Both the position numbers and the translations under genes were made by a program. Below the pieces are notes generated by a model. It saw nothing but the letters and a program-made list of their open reading frames with translations, made no database searches and had not been told where the DNA came from. Shown here one piece after another: positions 1 through 10,544 of a stretch of DNA of 64,000 nt (the first letter of the stretch is position 1; every line of letters starts with the position of its first letter). Origin of the DNA: LMUY01 sp964244585 (GTDB taxonomy: Bacteria > Pseudomonadota > Alphaproteobacteria > Acetobacterales > Acetobacteraceae); contig CAXTJM010000002.1 in assembly GCA_964244585.1 (NCBI GenBank), positions 186,001 through 250,000 on the forward strand, read 5' to 3'.

Positions 1-1
1 G

Positions 2-1564
2 CTCTCGAACACTTTCACCTTTCCGAGCGGCGCTTACCTCATTAACTTGGGCTCTTCTTGGCAATTACACAACTATTTTCTATTCGTGCGTGACGCAAAG
101 GCACGGTATGGCGTTCACTACGTACCATTCGTCCACGACCTCATTCCTGTTGTCGCACCGGAACATTTTATCAAGAGTGCTCGGCAGGAGGTCATTCCAT
201 GGGTGTCTGGCGTGTTCACTCATGCAGACCATATCTTGGTCAATTCGGAGGCGACGCGAAAAGACCTGCTGCAAACCGGCGAAATCCTGGGCCGATATCT
301 TGACCCCATGGACATAGCAGTCATTCGCTTGAATGCGGACTTCCGAATGGCGCAACGTGATCCCGCACCTGGCCCGCTGCCTGGAACTGCGTTGGCGCAA
401 TGGCAGCTTGAAGAGAAACCTTTCATCCTGCTCGTCTCAACTGTCGAGTCAAGAAAGGGGCACGGAACAGCGTTGGATGCCTGGATCGAGTTAATCGAGC
501 GGCATGGGCCAGCCAATACCCCGACGCTGGTTTGCGTAGGCAAGAAAGGGTGGCTTAGCGCTAAGGTCTACCAACGCTTGATCAACAATGAGGCGCTTGC
601 CTCTTGTGTCAGGATGTTACCCTCCATTTCAGATACGGAGCTATCGTTACTATATGATAGCTGTCTTTTCACAGTCTATCCAAGTCTTTATGAAGGGTGG
701 GGACTGCCAATCACGGAAGCTCTCTGCTACGGTAAGCCGGTCATCACATCCAATACATCTTCCTTACCGGAGGCAGGTGGTGATTTCGCTGTCTATATAG
801 AACCCGGTTCTACTCATGCGCTTGCTGTTGCCGTGGAACGAATGTGGTTGGACGTTGAATATCGCAAGGCAATCGAAGCTCGCATCAAGCTAGAGTTCCG
901 ACCACGCTCTTGGAGTGATGTGGCGGGCCAGATTAATACGGTATTGGGCGAGATGGCGAAGCGCGATCAAAGCGTCATCACCACTGCACCAGTGTCAGTA
1001 GCCCGGATGGGAGCGTATCACCCGATCGCGCGCAGCACAGCGGCTAGAATTTGGCGTGGTTACGGGGTAGGAGAAGTCTTTAGAACGGGCTCCGGATGGA
1101 GCGCACCTGACGCCAATGGCAGTTGGACAAGTTCATGTGGTGGGGCTTTGACGATAGGACTACCCCCATTCGATGGTAACTTGCGTGTTGGCTTGTTGTT
1201 GCTCGGTGCTTCTGAATGTGACGTAGAGTGGAGGGTAAGTGTTGAGCACGGCCCAACTCTATCTGGCGTACTTGCAAAGCGCGGGCGTAAGTGGGTGATG
1301 TTTAACTGCTCCGTTGCGACGCAAAAAAGCTTGTTACGCCTGAACCTTGAGTCCGAGCCAGACGGGGCAGATCTACGGCAAGACAATCAGAATTATGATG
1401 GTTCATCTACAGTTGGACTTGCCGGTTTTTTTCTGCATGACCTTGATGACGATAAAGCGGCAATGCGCTTTCTCGAAGCTGCCGCCTTTGGCAATTTGGA
1501 GGACCTCGACGCTTACCGCGAGACCGCGTCTAGTCCGCCCTACTCATCGACTTACACGGGATGA
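2..1564 (+). CDS. Glycosyltransferase family 4-like protein, 5' end outside window
   Basis: The frame is open to the left edge, so the N-terminus is missing; 520 codons are visible. The first 300 or so residues look like a GT-B retaining glycosyltransferase: FVHDLIPV early on, a nucleotide-sugar binding half with LLVSTVESRKG, and the E-x7-E motif in EGWGLPITEALCYGKPV. About 190 residues follow that are not part of a GT4 fold; they read as a beta-rich, glycine-rich accessory domain that I do not recognise. The enzyme probably adds a sugar to a surface polysaccharide, but donor and acceptor are unknown. Base composition is clearly lower in G+C than the operon to its right (the 60-base line starting at 601 counts 42%), which suggests a transferred polysaccharide locus extending leftwards. 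A TTG at 47 is an internal codon, not the start. Confidence 0.8.
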   Translation, partial: LSNTFTFPSGAYLINLGSSWQLHNYFLFVRDAKARYGVHYVPFVHDLIPVVAPEHFIKSARQEVIPWVSGVFTHADHILVNSEATRKDLLQTGEILGRYLDPMDIAVIRLNADFRMAQRDPAPGPLPGTALAQWQLEEKPFILLVSTVESRKGHGTALDAWIELIERHGPANTPTLVCVGKKGWLSAKVYQRLINNEALASCVRMLPSISDTELSLLYDSCLFTVYPSLYEGWGLPITEALCYGKPVITSNTSSLPEAGGDFAVYIEPGSTHALAVAVERMWLDVEYRKAIEARIKLEFRPRSWSDVAGQINTVLGEMAKRDQSVITTAPVSVARMGAYHPIARSTAARIWRGYGVGEVFRTGSGWSAPDANGSWTSSCGGALTIGLPPFDGNLRVGLLLLGASECDVEWRVSVEHGPTLSGVLAKRGRKWVMFNCSVATQKSLLRLNLESEPDGADLRQDNQNYDGSSTVGLAGFFLHDLDDDKAAMRFLEAAAFGNLEDLDAYRETASSPPYSSTYTG

Positions 1565-1703
1565 TAGCTGCTCCTGGTTGGACAAGAGCTGTGCGCGCTG
1601 AGGTTTGCCGCTTCCGCTTTACGTTTCCCCGGCGCTCGTGAGGGGCAAGCCGCTCGTGGCTCCCGTAAAACGATGCCTACAGGGACAAGACGAGTCCTGG
1701 GGC

Positions 1704-2654
1704 CTAATCCTCATCGCACGCCATGCCCGCCTGCGCTCCGCCGCGCCGGGCCGACTGGCCTGGCGTGGTCGCACGCCTGTCCGTCACGCTGACGGTTGCA
1801 GTCAATCCGGACGAAAGCACGACCGGGCATGGCACATCGTCCAGCTCGACCCTGACGGGGATGCGTTGCGCGAGCCGCACCCAGGTGAAGACGGGATTGA
1901 CATTCGGCAGCCCTTGCACGCCAGGCGCGGCGTCTGGAACGTCGATGCCGCGGCCCCGACCGGAAACACGCCCCGTCACGGTGATCCCGGGATATGCCAT
2001 CAAGGCGACCTGGGCCAACGCGCCGACCTTGATGCGGCGAAGCTGGGTTTCCTCGAAATAGCCTTCGACCCAGAAGCTGTCCGCATCGACCATTGTCATT
2101 GCCGTGGCACCCGTCGTGGCATAGCCGCCGCCTTGCAGCAGCAGGTTGGTCACCCAGCCGTTGACGGGAGAGCGGACCGTCGCCCGCTCCAGGTTCAACG
2201 AGGCTTGATCGATCTCGCCGCCCATCTGCAGGATGGTGTCGTTGGCGCCCTGAGCGATCCCCGTGGCGTTCTGCTGTTGCTCGCGGGAGACGGCCAGGTC
2301 GGGCAGGGCCTGGCGCCGCCTGGCCTCGGCGTCGAGGTAGCTTGCCTGTGCCTTGGCTTGCGCCAGCTTGCCTTCCGCCTGCTTGACCGCGTTTTCATAC
2401 GTCCGTGGGTCGATGCGGAAAAGCACGTCGCCCTTGTGGACGAACTGGTTGTCCGCGACCGCCAGGTCCACCACGGTTCCCGAGACTTCCGGCGCGATTT
2501 GCACCGTGTAGACCCGCACGCGCCCATCCCGCGTCCAAGGTGAGTATTCGTAGTAATCCCACGCCAGCCAAGTGAGGGCCATGGCGGCGCCCAGCACCAC
2601 CAGGGTGGCGACAACGTTGAACGCTGCCGGCGGCCGCCAACTCGACCTGGCCAT
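1704..2654 (-). CDS. HlyD-family membrane fusion protein (AaeA-like)
   Basis: This is a periplasmic adaptor for an inner-membrane efflux component. It has one N-terminal membrane segment (about residues 12-32), then the sequence DGRVRVYTVQIAPEVSG typical of the AaeA/EmrA type, an alpha-helical hairpin (about 85-150), a lipoyl-like half with ATVRSPVNGWV, and a beta-barrel region. At 316 residues it is the usual size for AaeA-like adaptors. It is the last gene of a three-gene minus-strand operon and begins one base after the DUF1656 stop codon. In the characterised E. coli AaeXAB system such proteins export aromatic carboxylic acids; substrate specificity here is inferred only. Confidence 0.88.
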   Translation of the reverse strand: MARSSWRPPAAFNVVATLVVLGAAMALTWLAWDYYEYSPWTRDGRVRVYTVQIAPEVSGTVVDLAVADNQFVHKGDVLFRIDPRTYENAVKQAEGKLAQAKAQASYLDAEARRRQALPDLAVSREQQQNATGIAQGANDTILQMGGEIDQASLNLERATVRSPVNGWVTNLLLQGGGYATTGATAMTMVDADSFWVEGYFEETQLRRIKVGALAQVALMAYPGITVTGRVSGRGRGIDVPDAAPGVQGLPNVNPVFTWVRLAQRIPVRVELDDVPCPVVLSSGLTATVSVTDRRATTPGQSARRGGAQAGMACDED

Positions 2655-2870
2655 CTATCGTGCGGCCGAACGAAGCGACAGGACGAGCAGGTCGGTGATG
2701 CAAACCAGGACGCCCAGGTCGAACAAGGCACGGTTCCAGACATAGCGGTCAAGGTCGAAGTGGTCGAACAACCGTTGCAGCAGGGCGGACAGGACCATGG
2801 CAGCAAGCAGGCAGACCAGTCCAGGCGACACGAAGATGCCAAGGACATCTACCTCCCGCAATGCGATCAT
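2655..2870 (-). CDS. DUF1656 small membrane protein (AaeX-like)
   Basis: A 71-residue protein with two hydrophobic segments (about residues 9-27 and 46-66) and the start MIALREVDVLGIFVSP, characteristic of DUF1656/AaeX. Its ATG overlaps the stop of the FUSC gene by four bases (ATGA) and its stop abuts the HlyD start, so the three genes are almost certainly cotranscribed and translationally coupled. Family members always sit between a FUSC permease and an HlyD adaptor; the exact role is not known. Confidence 0.85.
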   Translation of the reverse strand: MIALREVDVLGIFVSPGLVCLLAAMVLSALLQRLFDHFDLDRYVWNRALFDLGVLVCITDLLVLSLRSAAR

Positions 2871-4654
2871 GCCGCACCCGCCGGGGAAAGGCCTGGAAAC
2901 CCGCGTGGGACGCCCGGTCCGAGCAGCGCCGCCAATGCCATCAGGCGGCGGCCTTGCAAGCCGTCGCCGCGGCGGGACGGCGGCAGCTCCACGAGCCGGC
3001 CGGCAAGGTCCGGCCCGCCTTCGATGAGCAGGCGGCCGGCCTGACGGCCCAGGACATCGTCTTGCTGGCGCATGACGATCAGCAGCAGACCGACCAGCAT
3101 GAGCGTCTGCGCGTCCGCGACGGCGTCGGGACCCTCGGGCGTCAAAAGGGCGGCCCGCTCGAACATGGGCGCGCACCATCGGCCGGGGTGAGGCAGCAGG
3201 AAGGCGGGGATGGTGGCGATGGTGGTGATGGCCCGGCCGATGCGCCGCCTGGCCCAGCCGCGCCGGGTCGCCGGGCTGGCCGGCGGCGGCAGCGCCGCGA
3301 AGGCGAGAACGGCCACGGCGATGCCGAGCAGGTTCGCCAACACGCCATTGAGGCTGGATGCCAGATCGTAATCCATGACGTTCAGAGGATCCAGGGCGCT
3401 GAACACGACGATGCCGAATCCACCGGCGCTCGCCGCCCGGGTGTCGGCGCGGCCGGCCGCGCAAAACATGCTGATCGGCAGCACCACGGAGGCGAGCAGG
3501 AAGAAATCTCCCGTCGACGTCAGGACGGTGTAGTGGGCGACCGTGCCGATGAGGTCGGCAAGGGCCGCACCCTTCAGGAAGTTCAGCGCATCGCGCGCCG
3601 GGTTCCCGCGCGTGGCCAACAGCACAGAGACCAGCCCTGCCCAGGTGGCGGCGGCACCGCCCGACGACCATTCGGAAGCATACCAGAATGCGTTGACCAG
3701 GCTGACCGCGGCCATCGTCCGTATGGCGTTGTTGCCCGCGATCCGCCAATCCCGGTCGATGGCGAGCGGCTGCGACCGGGCCCGCTTCGTGCCGATACGA
3801 CGGCTCCGGCTACGATGCCCTTTGCGCAACATCCGTGCCGTGGCGAGGGTCCGGCGGAGCCGCCAGCCGACACCCGGCCGATCCCACGCCAGCAGCAGGT
3901 CGGCCGTCTCCCTCTCCGCGGAAGGCAACCGTGCCTCCAGCAGGCCGGACGCCAGCACGCCAAGCAGTGCGGGCGCGGCGTTCTGGGCGGGACGGCCACC
4001 CTGCTTCAACGACGGGTGCTCGACCAGCGCATCCGTGATGGTCGTGTCGAGCGCCAGGACAAGCTGCACGGGCGCGGCGCCCCAGTCACCCCGGTCCCGT
4101 CCGGACCGCCACCACTCGGCGCAGGCGCGCACCGCCGCATCCAGCTTGTCCGCCAGGCCGGTCCGCACCGCGCCGACGCCTGTCGCCACCAGCGCGGCCG
4201 AGGCATAGGCGCAGGCGATCCCCAGCAGCAGGGCGGAGCAACGGTCCACGGCAGTGAGAAACACCGATTGCGGCTGGGAGACATCGCTGAGTGTCACGAT
4301 CGGGACGGTGAACCCGATCAAGGCAAAGCCATATGAATCCTGCCGACGCGCCGTGCTTGCCAGCATGGTCGCCATGCCGAGCCACAAGGCGAGCAGCACG
4401 TCGAACGCGAGGGTATCCTGCGCGAAGGCGGCGGTGATCGCCAGGGATGCGACAGTCCCGATGAGCGTGCCGACCGCTCGCCATGCGGCTTTCTCCAGCG
4501 AGCTGGCCCTGGTGGCGAGCGACACCGACAACACCGTCCACGCGGCCCATTCCGGCCGCGCGAGCTCGAATTCCATGGCCAGATACAGCGCCACAACGAC
4601 GGTCAGCCCGAGCCGGACCGCCTCGGCCGCTTGCTCCGGCCACCAGGCTGGCAA
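2867..4654 (-). CDS. FUSC-family inner-membrane efflux permease (AaeB-like)
   Basis: A 595-residue protein with two blocks of hydrophobic helices (about residues 10-160 and 310-470) separated and followed by cytoplasmic stretches, the duplicated arrangement of the FUSC/AaeB family (p-hydroxybenzoic acid efflux, fusaric acid resistance). The first block contains EFELARPEWAAWTVLSV and the second ATWAGLVSVLLATRGN, both typical FUSC repeats. The start is TTG, preceded by AGGAAAG four bases upstream; no better in-frame start is visible. It heads the operon with the DUF1656 and HlyD genes. It probably exports small aromatic or other weak-acid compounds; no regulator is adjacent. Confidence 0.88.
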   Translation of the reverse strand: MPAWWPEQAAEAVRLGLTVVVALYLAMEFELARPEWAAWTVLSVSLATRASSLEKAAWRAVGTLIGTVASLAITAAFAQDTLAFDVLLALWLGMATMLASTARRQDSYGFALIGFTVPIVTLSDVSQPQSVFLTAVDRCSALLLGIACAYASAALVATGVGAVRTGLADKLDAAVRACAEWWRSGRDRGDWGAAPVQLVLALDTTITDALVEHPSLKQGGRPAQNAAPALLGVLASGLLEARLPSAERETADLLLAWDRPGVGWRLRRTLATARMLRKGHRSRSRRIGTKRARSQPLAIDRDWRIAGNNAIRTMAAVSLVNAFWYASEWSSGGAAATWAGLVSVLLATRGNPARDALNFLKGAALADLIGTVAHYTVLTSTGDFFLLASVVLPISMFCAAGRADTRAASAGGFGIVVFSALDPLNVMDYDLASSLNGVLANLLGIAVAVLAFAALPPPASPATRRGWARRRIGRAITTIATIPAFLLPHPGRWCAPMFERAALLTPEGPDAVADAQTLMLVGLLLIVMRQQDDVLGRQAGRLLIEGGPDLAGRLVELPPSRRGDGLQGRRLMALAALLGPGVPRGFPGLSPAGAA

Positions 4655-5026
4655 ACCACTTTCCTGACCGACGGTGGCACGGCTTCGTAGGTCATGTTGT
4701 ATCGTCGCTGGTAGGGTAGACTTTGAAATCGGGCGTCCTTCCGTTTGCAGCAGACAGCTTCCTAAATCACATTAGCATCCTTTGCCGTTGCTCTTACCTC
4801 GGAATTCGACCTGGCTGTTGCACAGCGGCCTGCAGCCAGGGCTTGGCCGGGCCGTCCGCCACGCGGCCGAAGCCGGCGGAGGCCAAGCCGCAGCCGCAGC
4901 GGTCGCGTCCACCATTTCGGACTCGTACACGCGTGATGGACGTGTTCGAGGCCTCTCACGAGCATGTTTGGGACTGCAGGGTCGGGTGACGAAACAACTG
5001 TCTCGACTGAGAGGAAACTACTCCGA
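4655..5026. other. Intergenic region, no gene recognised
   Basis: This 372-base stretch separates the start of the FUSC operon from the 3' end of an ABC transporter operon. It has no open frame with credible homology. Its left 150 bases are less G+C-rich and should carry the promoter of the FUSC operon. I see no clear hairpin terminator for the ABC operon. Confidence 0.5.
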
Positions 5027-6084
<1,058 letters not shown>

Positions 6085-6088
<4 letters not shown>

Positions 6089-6888
6089 GGTTTCCTTTCC
6101 GTGGTTCGGCGCCGCAACAGCCCCTCGGCCCCGAGGGCCAGGAAAGCGAACACGAAGCAGAGCGTCGCGATGGCGGCGACTGTCGGGTCGAAGTCGCCAC
6201 GGACATTGGACCACATCTGCACCGCCACCGGCCGCAGCCGCGCCGTGCTGACGAACAGCGACACGATCAGCTCGTCGAACGAGACAACCATCGCGAACAG
6301 CAGCCCAGACAAGACGGCCGGAGCCAGCAACGGCAAGGTGACCCGGCGGAACGCCGCCCAGGGCGGGGCACCGAGCGTGGCCGCCGCGGCTTCCAGCCGC
6401 GGATCAAGCGTGCGCAAGGCGGAGCCGACGGTCGCGACCACGTAAGGCAACACCAGGATGGTGTGCGCGGCGATCAGCCCGGGCAGCGTGCCGTTCAGCC
6501 CCAAGCCGCGATAGACGCCGAAAAGCGCCGCCGCCGTGATGATCCCGGGAACGATGATGGGCAGCATGAGAACGCCAGTCAGCAGTGCGGCCCCGGGTAC
6601 CTCGCCCCGCTGTAGCCCGAGCGCTGCCGCCGTGCCCAGGACGGTGGCCAGCGAGGCAGCCGGAACCATCACCTCGAAGCTCACGCCGATGGATTCCGTC
6701 CAGTTCGGGTCGGAGAACAGGTGGTCGTACCAGCGCAACGACAGGCCCGGCGGCGGGAATCGCAGGAACTCCCCCGCGCTGAACGAAATGATCACCACGA
6801 TCGCGAGCGGCGCCAGCAAATAGAGCCCAACCAGCGTGCACACTGTTGCGCGGGCGGCCCGCCAGCCGCCCATGCCGTCGCCCTTCAT
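6085..6888 (-). CDS. ABC transporter permease (PotC-like)
   Basis: A 267-residue inner-membrane subunit with six predicted helices and the cytoplasmic EAA loop that docks on the ATPase (AAAATLGAPPWAAFRRVTLPL). LYLLAPLAIVVIISFS in the first helix is typical of the PotC/second-permease family. The ATG at 6888 overlaps the stop of the first permease by four bases and its own stop overlaps the ATPase start. With its partner it forms the transmembrane channel of a polyamine-type importer. Confidence 0.92.
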
Positions 6889-7700
6889 CGTGCCACTGCC
6901 TTCAGCCCGACCGTGGCTTGCAACAGAGCAAGCATGACGGCCGTCACCGCAAGCAACACGAGGGAAAGGGCGCCGGCCACCCCCCAATTGCCGAAATCGG
7001 CGATCTGATTCTGGATCAATTGCGCGATCATGATCTGCCGTGGACCGCCCAACAGCGCCGGAGTGACGAAATAGCCGAGCGTGCTGATGAAGACGAGTGT
7101 TGCCCCTGTCAGCACACCAGGCAGCGTGAGCGGAAGATACACCCGAAGGAACGCCCGCACTGGCGTGGAACCGAGGGTCAGCGCGGCCTGCATGTATACC
7201 GGCTCGATGCGTGACATCGTGGCATACATAGGGAAGATCACGAAGGGCAGCAGCACCTGGACGGCGCCGAGCATGACGCCGGTGAGATTGTACAGCAGCG
7301 GCAGAGGCTCGCCGATCAGCCCAATGCCGGTGAGCAGGGCGTTGATCGGTCCCGTGCGCTGCAGCAGGATCACGGTCGCGAAGCTTCGCACCAGCAGGCT
7401 GGTCCAGAATGGCACCAGCACCAGGAATATCAGCCAGCGCCGCCGGCGCGGCGTGCCATAGGCCATCGCATGCGCCACCGGGTAGCCGAGCACCACGCAG
7501 ATCGGCGTCGCCACTGCGCTGATCACCACCGTGTTCAGCAGTACCCGAAGGTAGATCGGCCGATCCCAGAGCAGGACGAAGTTCTCAAGCCCCGGCCGGG
7601 GCTGGGTGAAGGCGCGGGCGAGCAACCAGCCGACTGGGCCGAGAAACACCACTGCCAGCACAAGAAGCGCTGGCAAGGCGAGTGCAGAGCCTCGGTTCAC
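6885..7700 (-). CDS. ABC transporter permease (PotB-like)
   Basis: A 271-residue inner-membrane protein with about six helices, starting at a GTG directly after the binding-protein stop codon. The EAA loop reads QAALTLGSTPVRAFLRVYLPL, and VPFWTSLLVRSFATVILLQ is typical of first-position PotB-type permeases. It pairs with the next gene to form the channel. Zero spacing to the binding-protein gene and the four-base overlap downstream show a single operon. Confidence 0.92.
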   Translation of the reverse strand: MNRGSALALPALLVLAVVFLGPVGWLLARAFTQPRPGLENFVLLWDRPIYLRVLLNTVVISAVATPICVVLGYPVAHAMAYGTPRRRRWLIFLVLVPFWTSLLVRSFATVILLQRTGPINALLTGIGLIGEPLPLLYNLTGVMLGAVQVLLPFVIFPMYATMSRIEPVYMQAALTLGSTPVRAFLRVYLPLTLPGVLTGATLVFISTLGYFVTPALLGGPRQIMIAQLIQNQIADFGNWGVAGALSLVLLAVTAVMLALLQATVGLKAVAR

Positions 7701-8777
7701 TCAGGCCAGCTTCCAGGCGGCCCAACGCTCCCGGTTCGCTTTTAGATGGTCGCGCCAATACGCGGCATCGATCACGAACCCCTTCTCCGCGTTACCCGGC
7801 GCGGTCGAGAGCCACGGCTGGATCTTCGGGTCGATGTCCTTGAACGCCTGCGGGTTGGTCGGCGAGTAGGCGATCAGGTTGGCCAGCTTGGCTTGGTTGG
7901 CCGCGTCGGTCATGGTGTTGATCAGCGCCATCGCCCCCGCCATCTGGCGGCTGCCATGGGGGACCACGAGGTAGTCGACCGACTGGATGTTCTGTTCCCA
8001 CGAGATGCCGATCGGCGCGCCCTTCTTGTTGGCGTCGTAGGCCCGGCCATTCAGGATGCAGCCCAGGTTGACCTCGCCATCGACGAACAGCTGCTGGCTC
8101 TGCGAATTTGTGGCCCAGAAGATGACCTGGGATTTGATGGTATCGAGCTTCTTCAGCGCGCGGTCGACATCCAGCGGATACAGCTTGTCGGCGGCCACGC
8201 CATCGGCCAGCAGTGCCGCCTCCAGCGTGGCAACGGGATTGTCGCCGAAGGTCCGCTTGCCCGGGAACCGCTTGAGGTCGAACACGTCGGCCCAAGTCTT
8301 CGGCTCCTGTCCGGCCGCATAGGCCTTGGTGCTGTAGCCGAGGTTGTACGACCACACGATACAGCCGACACCGTAATCGTTGACGTATTGCGGTGAGATC
8401 TGGCCTGTGTCGACGACGGCTTTGTCAATCTTCTCGAACATGGTGTCGCCGATGCCGGCGTAGAGGAAGTCGATGGTGACATCCACCACGTCCCAATCCG
8501 GCGCACCACCCTCGATCATGGCGCGGAACTTGGCCGCGTCCATCGGGCCATCCTGCACCACGCGCGCTCCAGTGGCCGTGCTGAACGGCTCGCAATACGA
8601 GACCCGCTCGGCATCCTGGTAAGAGCCGCCCCAACTCGCGAACACCACCGTCTTGCCCTTCAGCTCGGTCGCGGCCTGTGCGGCACTGCCGGCCGCCACC
8701 CCCGCCACGGCAGCCAGCCCCGCTCCGAGCCGGACGAGATCACGTCGTGTGAGCGTGGCGATACGATCGGCCGTCAT
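7701..8777 (-). CDS. Periplasmic extracellular solute-binding protein (PotD/FbpA type)
   Basis: A 358-residue precursor. The N-terminus has a likely Tat signal (LTRRDLVRLGAGL, then an Ala-rich h-region ending near AAQAAT). The mature part begins TELKGKTVVFASWGGSYQDAE, typical of polyamine-type binding proteins that recognise cationic or small organic ligands. The ATG at 8777 follows AAGGAG; an earlier in-frame start lacks this. The gene lies between the flavin monooxygenase gene and the two permeases. The link suggests the ligand feeds the monooxygenase; the ligand itself is not predictable. Confidence 0.9.
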   Translation of the reverse strand: MTADRIATLTRRDLVRLGAGLAAVAGVAAGSAAQAATELKGKTVVFASWGGSYQDAERVSYCEPFSTATGARVVQDGPMDAAKFRAMIEGGAPDWDVVDVTIDFLYAGIGDTMFEKIDKAVVDTGQISPQYVNDYGVGCIVWSYNLGYSTKAYAAGQEPKTWADVFDLKRFPGKRTFGDNPVATLEAALLADGVAADKLYPLDVDRALKKLDTIKSQVIFWATNSQSQQLFVDGEVNLGCILNGRAYDANKKGAPIGISWEQNIQSVDYLVVPHGSRQMAGAMALINTMTDAANQAKLANLIAYSPTNPQAFKDIDPKIQPWLSTAPGNAEKGFVIDAAYWRDHLKANRERWAAWKLA

Positions 8778-8807
8778 GTCTTCGCTCCTTGGATGGTGGA
8801 CCAATGC

Positions 8808-10121
8808 TTAGGGCAAGCCTTGCAAGTTCTCACGCAGCGTGCGGCCGGTGTATTCCTTGCGGTACAGGCCGCGCCGCTGCAATTCCGGCACGACGCTGCG
8901 GCAGAACTCCTCGAACATGCCGGGGAACATCGTGGGCGCCAAGACGAAGCCGTCGCAGATGCCCGCCTCAAACATCTGCTGAAGGGCGTCGGCGATCATG
9001 GGTGCGGTGCCGACGATCTCCTTGCCCTCGCGCCGCTTGACGACGGCCTGCTCGAAGGTCAGACCCTCCGCCTTCATCGTCTGCGACAAAAGCTGCTCGG
9101 TGCCCTTCATGCCCTGGTTGCCCTGCAGATCGGCCAGCGAGGCGCCTTTCGCCAATTTCGTCAGGTCCACGCCCAGTCCGCTCGACGATGACGCCCGGCT
9201 GAGCTCGGGGTCGATCAGGCCATTCAGGTAATCGGCCCGCTCCTCCGCGATCGACAAGGTCTCCCCCAATACCACGCTGACGGCGGGCAGCACCGCGCAG
9301 TCCTGTGGCGCCCGGCCCTTGGCGATCAGGCGCTGCTTCATGTCCTGGTAGAACTCCAGCATCTCCGGCGCGCCGCGCTGGATGGTGAACACCGCCTCCG
9401 CCCAGCGTGCGGCAAATTCCCGCCCCCGGTCGGAGCTGCCGGCCTGCATGATGACCGGGCGACCCTGCGGGCTGCGCGGGATAGAGAGCGGTCCACGCGA
9501 CTTGACCCAGCGCCCGGCGTAGTTCGCGTAATGCACCTTGGACGGATCGGCGAGGATGCCGGCCTCCTTGTCCAGCACCATGGCATCGGCGTCCCAGCTG
9601 TTCCACAGCGCGGAACACGCCTCCAATACCTCGTCGGCCCGGTCGTAGCGTTCCTCCCGCGGCGGCAACTGGTCCATGCCGGCGTTCATCGCTTCGAGGT
9701 CGGTTGCCGAAGTCACGACATTCCAGGCGACCCGGCCCTTGCTCATGGCATCCAGCGAGGCAAGCCAACGGGCCAGGTGGTAGGCGGTATGGAAGGTGGT
9801 GGAAAGCGTCGCTCCCAGGCCGAGATGCGTGGTCGCCGCCGCCATCACCGGCAACACCACCGTCGGGTCTAGAAAGCTGATTTGGCCGCCACGGCGGACA
9901 TAGGCATCGAAGCTGCCCTGATGCACGTCATACAGGCCGAACAGGTCTGCGAAGAAACAGCCATCGAACTTCGCAGCCTCCAGCACCCGCGCGATGTGCT
10001 GGTAGCGGCCGGGATCGAGGATGTCGTCCAGCGTCGATTCCGGGTGCCGCCAGCCACCATTATGCATGGCGGTGGGCCCGGTCTTGAGATAGGCGACAAG
10101 ATGCATCTGGCGCTGGGACAT
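8808..10121 (-). CDS. NtaA/SnaA/DszA-type flavin-dependent monooxygenase
   Basis: A 437-residue luciferase-like (LLM class) enzyme that would use reduced FMN and oxygen to oxidise a small organic substrate. Family signatures include MHLVAYLKTGPT at the N-terminus, FLDPTVVLPVMAAATTHLG, and the block DAMSKGRVAWNVVTS, hallmark of the nitrilotriacetate/dibenzothiophene/pristinamycin monooxygenase group. Length is usual. The ATG at 10121 is preceded by a GAAGG stretch. It is the first gene of a five-gene operon with a complete ABC importer (30-base gap to the binding protein). No flavin reductase is encoded nearby, so reduced flavin must come from elsewhere. A desulfurisation, amine-cleaving or chelate-degrading role is possible. 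Confidence 0.9.
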   Translation of the reverse strand: MSQRQMHLVAYLKTGPTAMHNGGWRHPESTLDDILDPGRYQHIARVLEAAKFDGCFFADLFGLYDVHQGSFDAYVRRGGQISFLDPTVVLPVMAAATTHLGLGATLSTTFHTAYHLARWLASLDAMSKGRVAWNVVTSATDLEAMNAGMDQLPPREERYDRADEVLEACSALWNSWDADAMVLDKEAGILADPSKVHYANYAGRWVKSRGPLSIPRSPQGRPVIMQAGSSDRGREFAARWAEAVFTIQRGAPEMLEFYQDMKQRLIAKGRAPQDCAVLPAVSVVLGETLSIAEERADYLNGLIDPELSRASSSSGLGVDLTKLAKGASLADLQGNQGMKGTEQLLSQTMKAEGLTFEQAVVKRREGKEIVGTAPMIADALQQMFEAGICDGFVLAPTMFPGMFEEFCRSVVPELQRRGLYRKEYTGRTLRENLQGLP

Positions 10122-10544
10122 GGGCTTGCCTTCAATCCTGCCTGCTGCATAAGCGGGCCATGCCCCGCACGGGCGGCCCGGCGCCGAGGCATCTTGGCAC
10201 CATGTCGGCACGCGGCATCGGCGGAGCGCTGATGAGCGGCACACCAGCCTGTTCGAGCAGGTCCTTGCGCGTCATCCCACAGCGGCCATGAGGCTGGCTC
10301 CGTCTCGATCTGTTTCGAGTTACCGTGTGTACGCCCCATCATGCAAGGACGATTATGGCGCCCGATCGAAATGAGCAGGAAGGTTCAACCCTGCCAAGAC
10401 GGCCGAACATGAGTGCATACGCTGTAATGTCCCAGCAGCGGCGTGGCGTCGGGCCGCATGGCACCAGAATCCTGCAGGGCCATGAGCCTGCGATCCGTGG
10501 GGTGCCGGATCAGGCAGGCTTGAACGAACCAGCCCGGTCGAACA
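10122..10544. other. Intergenic region, no gene recognised
   Basis: A 423-base stretch upstream of the monooxygenase operon and downstream of the MarR gene. It should hold the operon promoter. A 47-codon minus-strand frame (ATG near 10274, beginning MTRKDLLEQAG) ends just before the monooxygenase start, but I cannot relate it to any family, so I do not call it a gene. Confidence 0.4.
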
